Origin: Lentimicrobium sp.
GTDB taxonomy: Bacteria; Bacteroidota; Bacteroidia; Bacteroidales; 4484-276
Assembly (NCBI GenBank): GCA_012516825.1
Contig: JAAYWF010000071.1
Coordinates: forward strand, 1-32,882
Reading direction: 5' to 3'
DNA: 32,882 bases
Position numbers and translations under genes: made by a program. Below are positions 27,961 through 32,882 of this stretch, in pieces. Each line of letters opens with the position of its first letter. The first letter of the stretch is position 1. Under the pieces are notes generated by a model that did no database searches, was not told where the DNA came from, and saw only the letters and a program-made list of their open reading frames with translations.

Positions 27961-28115
27961 TAAGAATTCATTTTCGATTTACTTAACAAAAAACAATAAG
28001 TTATGTTAACCGATAGAAAATCCTGAAGTTTTATCTTTATGGACATGATGGCCGTAAGGTTTCACAACTTAAAACCTCCTGTTTTCATCTTTTAACGATA
28101 AGTTCCAACAGTAAC

Positions 28116-28153
28116 AAAAAAAAACCGCTGTTAGACGGTCAGTTTAACAGCGG
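28116..28153 (-). terminator. Rho-independent terminator of the initiator tRNA
   Basis: On the minus strand: CCGCTGTTA-N11-TAACAGCGG followed by TTTTTTTTT; perfect 9-bp stem. Confidence 0.9.
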
Positions 28154-28169
28154 GCTAATTTTTAAGTTG

Positions 28170-28241
28170 TAGCGGGGGAAGGATTCGAACCTCCGGCCTT
28201 TGGGTTATGAGCCCAACGAGCTACCTCTGCTCCACCCCGCA
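28170..28241 (-). tRNA. tRNA-Met (CAT), initiator type
   Basis: Cloverleaf TGCGGGG TG GAGC AGAGGTA GCTC G TTGGG CTCATAA CCCAA AGGCC GGAGG TTCGAAT CCTTC CCCCGCT A. Anticodon CAT (complement of 28207-28209). U1/U72 unpaired, GGG/CCC in the anticodon stem, A11-U24. No encoded CCA. Confidence 0.93.
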
Positions 28242-28287
28242 CTATTTTTTTTAAAACGACACCTACATTGGTAACCTTTTCGGGCTG

Positions 28288-28318
28288 CAAAGATATAATT
28301 TGTTTCTTTGTAAATCAA
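28288..28318 (-). promoter_or_regulatory. Putative promoter (TTG-N20-TATCTTTG) for the initiator tRNA
   Basis: -7 as the reverse complement of CAAAGATA at 28288-28295 (context TATCTTTGCA); TTG as the complement of CAA at 28316-28318. Confidence 0.55.
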
Positions 28319-28332
28319 ATTTTTGTAAAAAA

Positions 28333-29211
28333 ATGAAACATAAAGCGGGATTTGTCAGTATTCTTGGAAAGCCAAACGTTGGAAAGTCAACATTGATGAA
28401 TGCTTTAATAGGTGAAAGGCTTGCAGTAATTACAAATAAAGCGCAAACTACCCGGCACAGAATTAAAGGCATTTTGAGTGGCGATGATTTTCAAATTGTC
28501 TTTTCCGATACTCCCGGCATTTTAAAACCTTATTACAAAATGCATAAAGCGATGATGGCGCAGGTTGATGAGGCAATAGAGGATGCCGATATTGTAATCT
28601 ACATGATTGATCCCGAAACCCGTGAACTTGATGCTACCTTACAACAACTTACCAAAAAAAAGTTACACAAGCTGATTATTGCAATAAATAAGATTGATAC
28701 TTGTTCGCAGGCTGAAACAGAGTCGCTGTTATTACATTGGCAACAGATGCTGCCACAAGCTGAAATCATTCCCATATCTTCGCTTCATCAATTCAACACA
28801 AAGAGCGTAATCAATACAATCGTTGATAATCTCCCCGAACATCCGGCCTATTATCCAAAAGATGAATTGACTGACAGGACTTATCGCTTTTTTGTATCAG
28901 AGATTATTCGAGGAAAAATCCTTAATCTTTACCAAAAGGAGGTCCCTTATTCTGTTGAGGTCGTTGTGGATGAGTTTAAAGAAGAGCCGGAAATAACACG
29001 TATCAGGGCATTGATTTTTGTTGCTCGCGAAAGCCAACGGATTATTTTAATCGGCCATAAGGGAAACATGATAAAAAAGCTTGGCATAGAAGCAAGGAAG
29101 GAAATAGAATCATTTTTGCAACAGAAAGTATATCTTGAGCTGACGGTAAAAGTAGATAAAGATTGGCGCGATAGCGAACAAGCTTTAAAGCGATTTGGAT
29201 ATATTATTTGA
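28333..29211 (+). CDS. era: GTPase Era (start revised from 28300)
   Basis: 'GFVSILGKPNVGKSTLMNALIGERLAVITNKAQTTRHRIKGI', 'FSDTPGI', 'INKID', C-terminal KH domain 'ILIGHKGNMIKKLGIEARKEIESFL'. Confidence 0.97.
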   Translation: MKHKAGFVSILGKPNVGKSTLMNALIGERLAVITNKAQTTRHRIKGILSGDDFQIVFSDTPGILKPYYKMHKAMMAQVDEAIEDADIVIYMIDPETRELDATLQQLTKKKLHKLIIAINKIDTCSQAETESLLLHWQQMLPQAEIIPISSLHQFNTKSVINTIVDNLPEHPAYYPKDELTDRTYRFFVSEIIRGKILNLYQKEVPYSVEVVVDEFKEEPEITRIRALIFVARESQRIILIGHKGNMIKKLGIEARKEIESFLQQKVYLELTVKVDKDWRDSEQALKRFGYII

Positions 29212-29334
29212 TTATCTATCTTTTTAATTATCTTGATATTAAGGTTAAAATGATTATTTTGCAGCAATTCATCTTAAAAAGTTAATATTGTTATTGGCCA
29301 GAAATTGAAGTTTATTAATCAATAAAAAAAAGTT

Positions 29335-30639
29335 ATGTCGAATATATTGGCGATTGTTGGGCGCCCCAACGTTGGAAAATCAACGCTTTTCAACCGATTG
29401 ATTGGCAAGCGACAGGCTATTGTGGAGGAATCGAGCGGTGTTACACGCGACCGCCACTATGGAAAAAGCGACTGGAACGGGATTAGCTTTTCGGTAATTG
29501 ACACAGGAGGCTATGTTTTAGGATCTGAAGATATCTTTGAAGAAGAGATCAGAAAACAAGTTGACCTTGCAATTTCAGAATCGGATGTTATTGTGTTTGT
29601 TCTTGATACACGCGATGGAGTTACTGAGCCTGATAAAGATGTTGCACAAATTTTACGCAAATCAGAGAAGCCTGTATTATTGGTCGCCAATAAGGTTGAT
29701 AGTACACTCCAAATACATGATATAAATGAGTTTTATGAATTGGGATTTGAAAAAATTTATCCGATATCGGCTATAAACGGTAGTGGCACCGGGGATTTAC
29801 TTGATGAAGTTGTAAGCTATTTCAAAGAAAGTGAAGAGGAGACCGAAACTGACATCCCCCGATTAGCTATTGTAGGCAGGCCTAATGTTGGTAAATCTTC
29901 ATTTATAAACACACTTATTGGCGTTGAACGAAACATTGTTACAGATATTCCAGGCACAACAAGGGATACTATTCATACACGATACAATAGTTTTGGATTT
30001 GACTTTATTTTGGTTGACACTGCAGGATTGAGAAAGAAGAGTAAAGTATCGGAGAATATTGAATTTTATTCGGTGATGCGATCAATCCGGGCAATCGAAA
30101 ACAGTGATGTTTGTATGCTTATGGTTGATGCCACACAAGGTTTCGAAAGTCAGGATTTAAACATTTTGCATCTGATCGAGAAAAATCGGAAATCCCTTGT
30201 TATTGTTGTCAATAAGTGGGATTTAATATCCAAACAAACCAACACCCATATAGAATTTGAGAATCTTATCCGAAACCTTACCGCTCCTTTTACCGATTAT
30301 CATATAATTTTTATTTCGGTAATTAAAAAGCAACGCATCTTTAAAGCGATGGAAGCTGCAAGCGAGGCTTTTAAGAATAAAACAAAACGTATTGCCACCT
30401 CAAAGCTCAATGATATTTTACTACCTATCATCAAAGCCTCCCCCCCACCTATTTACAAAGGAAAAACTATAAGTATCAAATACATTACTCAACTGCCCGT
30501 TGCTTTTCCGGCTTTTGTATTCTATTGTAACTTACCGCAATACATTCGCGAGCCCTACAAACGATTTGTTGAAAATAATTTGCGAAAGCATTTCGGTTTT
30601 ACAGGAAACCCGGTTCAGCTTTATTTCAGAAAAAAATAG
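29335..30639 (+). CDS. der: Ribosome biogenesis GTPase Der (EngA), two tandem G domains
   Basis: 'AIVGRPNVGKSTLFNRLIGKRQAIVEESSGVTRDRHYG' and 'AIVGRPNVGKSSFINTLIGVERNIVTDIPGTTRDTIHT'; C-terminal KH-like domain. Confidence 0.97.
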   Translation: MSNILAIVGRPNVGKSTLFNRLIGKRQAIVEESSGVTRDRHYGKSDWNGISFSVIDTGGYVLGSEDIFEEEIRKQVDLAISESDVIVFVLDTRDGVTEPDKDVAQILRKSEKPVLLVANKVDSTLQIHDINEFYELGFEKIYPISAINGSGTGDLLDEVVSYFKESEEETETDIPRLAIVGRPNVGKSSFINTLIGVERNIVTDIPGTTRDTIHTRYNSFGFDFILVDTAGLRKKSKVSENIEFYSVMRSIRAIENSDVCMLMVDATQGFESQDLNILHLIEKNRKSLVIVVNKWDLISKQTNTHIEFENLIRNLTAPFTDYHIIFISVIKKQRIFKAMEAASEAFKNKTKRIATSKLNDILLPIIKASPPPIYKGKTISIKYITQLPVAFPAFVFYCNLPQYIREPYKRFVENNLRKHFGFTGNPVQLYFRKK

Positions 30640-30643
30640 GGTT

Positions 30644-31030
30644 ATGGAAAAACCTTTGAGAATTGATAAATGGCTCTGGACAGTACGAGTATTCAAAACA
30701 AGGAGTATAGCTACCGATGCTTGCCGTTCGGGTAAAGTAGAAATAAACAATCAGCAGGTTAAGCCATCAAGAGAGATAAAACTTAATGATGTAATCAAAG
30801 TAACGATAAACACTCATTTTACCAGAACGCTTATTATTACAGGCTTTCCGATTAGCCGTGTAGCAGCAAAACTTGTAGCGCAATATGCTACAGAGATTAC
30901 TCCTGCTGAAGAATTTGAAAAACTTAAAAAATTTAATGAGCTAAACTGGGAAAAGCGGGAAAGAGGGCTTGGGCGTCCAACTAAAAAGGAACGAAGGCTC
31001 ATTGATAAATTGAAAAATGATATACCTTAG
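30644..31030 (+). CDS. Hsp15-like S4-domain RNA-binding protein (start revised from 30500)
   Basis: 'LRIDKWLWTVRVFKTRSIATDACRSGKVEINNQQVKPSREIKLNDVI' S4 domain; ATG lies 5 nt after the last base of the der ORF. Confidence 0.88.
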   Translation: MEKPLRIDKWLWTVRVFKTRSIATDACRSGKVEINNQQVKPSREIKLNDVIKVTINTHFTRTLIITGFPISRVAAKLVAQYATEITPAEEFEKLKKFNELNWEKRERGLGRPTKKERRLIDKLKNDIP

Positions 31031-31095
31031 CCAGCAGCGTTATTGTATTTTAAAAAATTGGTTTTAAGTAATTATTTCAATAAAACAGGCTTAAA

Positions 31096-32286
31096 ATGCT
31101 TACTAACAGACAGATATTTTTTCAGCATCTTGCCTTGCCGTCACAAATGCCTTTAGGTTTGGAGGTCGAGCGTGCCGAAGGTATTTATATGTATTCGCCC
31201 GAAGGCAAAAGATATATTGATTTAGTTTCGGGAGTGTGTGTGAATAATCTTGGGCATCGGCATCCGGCAATAGTGCGCGCAGTAAAAGATCAGTTGGATA
31301 ATTATATGCACTTGATGGTTTATGGCGAAATGATACAGACACCACAAGTAAAATTAGCACAAAGGTTAACTGACCTTTTACCTCGTAACCTAAATTCGGT
31401 ATATCTTGTCAATTCGGGGAGCGAGGCAATTGAGGGAGCCTTGAAGCTTGCCAAGCGTTTTACAGGCCGTACAGAGATTATTGGTTTTAAAAATAGCTAT
31501 CATGGCGGCACACATGGCGCACTTACAATGCTTGGTAACGAAGAGATGAAATATGCATACCGTCCATTGTTGCCGGATGTACGATTTTTACAATTTAACA
31601 GCAAGGAGGACCTATTTCAGATCACCGAACGAACTGCATGTGTTTTGGTTGAACCGGTACAGGCTGAAGCTGGTGTAATTATGCCTAAAGATGACTTTTT
31701 AATGACTTTGAGGCAGCGGTGTAGCGAAACGGGAACGCTTCTGATATTTGACGAAATACAGACCGGTTTTGGCCGAACAGGCAAGCTATTTTGTTTTATG
31801 GATTATAATGTAACACCCGACATCTTATGTATTGCCAAGGCTATGGGTGGCGGAATGCCAATAGGCGCTTTCATTGCTGATAAAAGGATTATGCTTACGC
31901 TAACTCATAATCCTGATTTCGGACATATTACCACTTTTGGCGGTCATCCCGTATCTGCTGCTGCAGCAATAGCTACATTAGAAGAATTAACGAAAAACCC
32001 AAATCTCATTAATCAGGTAGATGAAAAAGGAGCAATATATGAGTCAGCGCTTAAAAACCACTCATTAGTTAAGGGTATCCGCCGAAAAGGTCTGCTGATA
32101 AGTGTTGAACTTCCAACGGTAGAAATCAATCAAAAAATAATACAGGAACTTTTACAAAACGGATTAGTTACCGATCCGTTTTTCTTTATGCCTCAGGCTT
32201 TTCGTATTGCACCGCCATTAATAATTACAAAAGATGAAATAGCGCTAACCCTTGAGTTGATAAATAAAACCTTTAAAAATCTGTAA
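31096..32286 (+). CDS. Class-III PLP-dependent aminotransferase (acetylornithine/ornithine-type)
   Basis: 'NSGSEAIEGALKLAKRFTGRTEIIGFKNSYHGGTHGAL', 'VLVEPVQAEAGVI', 'LLIFDEIQTGFGRTGKLFCF', 'IAKAMGGGMPIGAFI'. Confidence 0.9.
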   Translation: MLTNRQIFFQHLALPSQMPLGLEVERAEGIYMYSPEGKRYIDLVSGVCVNNLGHRHPAIVRAVKDQLDNYMHLMVYGEMIQTPQVKLAQRLTDLLPRNLNSVYLVNSGSEAIEGALKLAKRFTGRTEIIGFKNSYHGGTHGALTMLGNEEMKYAYRPLLPDVRFLQFNSKEDLFQITERTACVLVEPVQAEAGVIMPKDDFLMTLRQRCSETGTLLIFDEIQTGFGRTGKLFCFMDYNVTPDILCIAKAMGGGMPIGAFIADKRIMLTLTHNPDFGHITTFGGHPVSAAAAIATLEELTKNPNLINQVDEKGAIYESALKNHSLVKGIRRKGLLISVELPTVEINQKIIQELLQNGLVTDPFFFMPQAFRIAPPLIITKDEIALTLELINKTFKNL

Positions 32287-32393
32287 CTCACAGGGGGACT
32301 TAAAGGCGCTTACCACACGACTTTATTTCATCCAGTGAATAGCTCAAGATTCAATCGTTCAGTTCAAAATGACTTTCCGATGAATAATTCGGT

Positions 32394-32882
32394 TTAAACC
32401 AGATTTGCAAAGCCCATAAAAGCAAGCGATAAAATTCCGGCTGTGATAAGGGCTATTGGCATTCCTCGCAGCCCTTTGGGAACCTCCATCAGTTCGAGGT
32501 TTTCGCGGATACCTGCAAAGATGAAGAGCGCAAGTGCAAAACCTAATGCATTACCTATTGCATACACTGTACCTTCGATAAGGTTATATTGTTTTTGTGT
32601 GATGAGTAGCGCCACTCCCAATATTGTGCAGTTAGTTGTAATAAGAGGTAAGAAAACGCCAAGCGCCTGATAGAGCGGCGGGCTAACCTTTTTTTGAATA
32701 ATCTCAACCACCTGTACTAAAAAAGCGATTATCAGAATGAAAGCAATAGTTTGTAAAAAGCTAAGACCAAGCGGTGTAAGTATATATTGCTGAACAAGCC
32801 ATGTAACGATAGACGAAACGGTCATCACGAAAAGTACTGCACCGGCCATACCCAATGCTGTGCTAAGTTTTCCGGAAACACC
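32394..32882 (-). CDS. Electron transport complex subunit RnfA/RsxA-like, 5'-truncated by the window edge
   Basis: 'VSGKLSTALGMAGAVLFVMTVSSIVTWLVQQYIL...LGVFLPLITTNCTILGVAL...GFALALFIFAGIRENLELMEVPKGLRGMPIALITAGILSLAFMGF'. The frame stays open to 32882; the TTG at 32855 is not the true start. Confidence 0.9.
   Translation of the reverse strand, partial: GVSGKLSTALGMAGAVLFVMTVSSIVTWLVQQYILTPLGLSFLQTIAFILIIAFLVQVVEIIQKKVSPPLYQALGVFLPLITTNCTILGVALLITQKQYNLIEGTVYAIGNALGFALALFIFAGIRENLELMEVPKGLRGMPIALITAGILSLAFMGFANLV

Noticed and set aside
30500-30643. N-terminal extension of the Hsp15-like ORF overlapping der
   Set aside because: The conserved S4 protein starts at ATG 30644 directly after the der stop; the extension is der sequence read in another frame.
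32394-32855. RnfA-like ORF starting at TTG 32855
   Set aside because: The frame stays open to the window end and encodes conserved RnfA-like residues (VSGKLSTALG), so the true start is outside the window.
1-32882. Search for CRISPR arrays, IS elements, phage genes, toxin-antitoxin or defence systems
   Set aside because: No spaced direct repeats, transposase/integrase motifs, or recognisable defence genes; the genes are predominantly core housekeeping.

Overview
The window is an AT-rich segment of a chromosome that looks like Bacteroidota. The evidence is a T9SS-type C-terminal sorting domain, several TAnnTTTG -7 promoter elements, and typical gene content. Most of it is ordinary housekeeping DNA. 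In order it holds: two small uncharacterised proteins followed by a class-IV PLP aminotransferase; a TlpA-like thioredoxin; an M14 carboxypeptidase; prmC; a PiT-type phosphate transporter with a PhoU-like tail; a YggS-type PLP protein; pckA; secA; coaD; a lamin-tail/CotH-type secreted protein; a TPR protein; gyrA; clpC; an orphan membrane-anchored protein; an initiator tRNA-Met; era; der; an Hsp15-like S4 protein; a class-III aminotransferase; and the 3' part of an rnfA/rsxA-like gene cut by the window end. I found no CRISPR array, transposase, integrase, prophage, rRNA, toxin-antitoxin pair or defence cassette, and no convincing undescribed multi-gene system. The most interesting signals are small-scale and mostly inferred: operator-like palindromes at the predicted start regions of the M14 peptidase gene and gyrA; a 39-bp imperfect inverted repeat in the predicted secA leader; a 28-codon leader ORF overlapping the first gene; overlapping divergent promoters between the initiator tRNA and era; and two orphan protein families.
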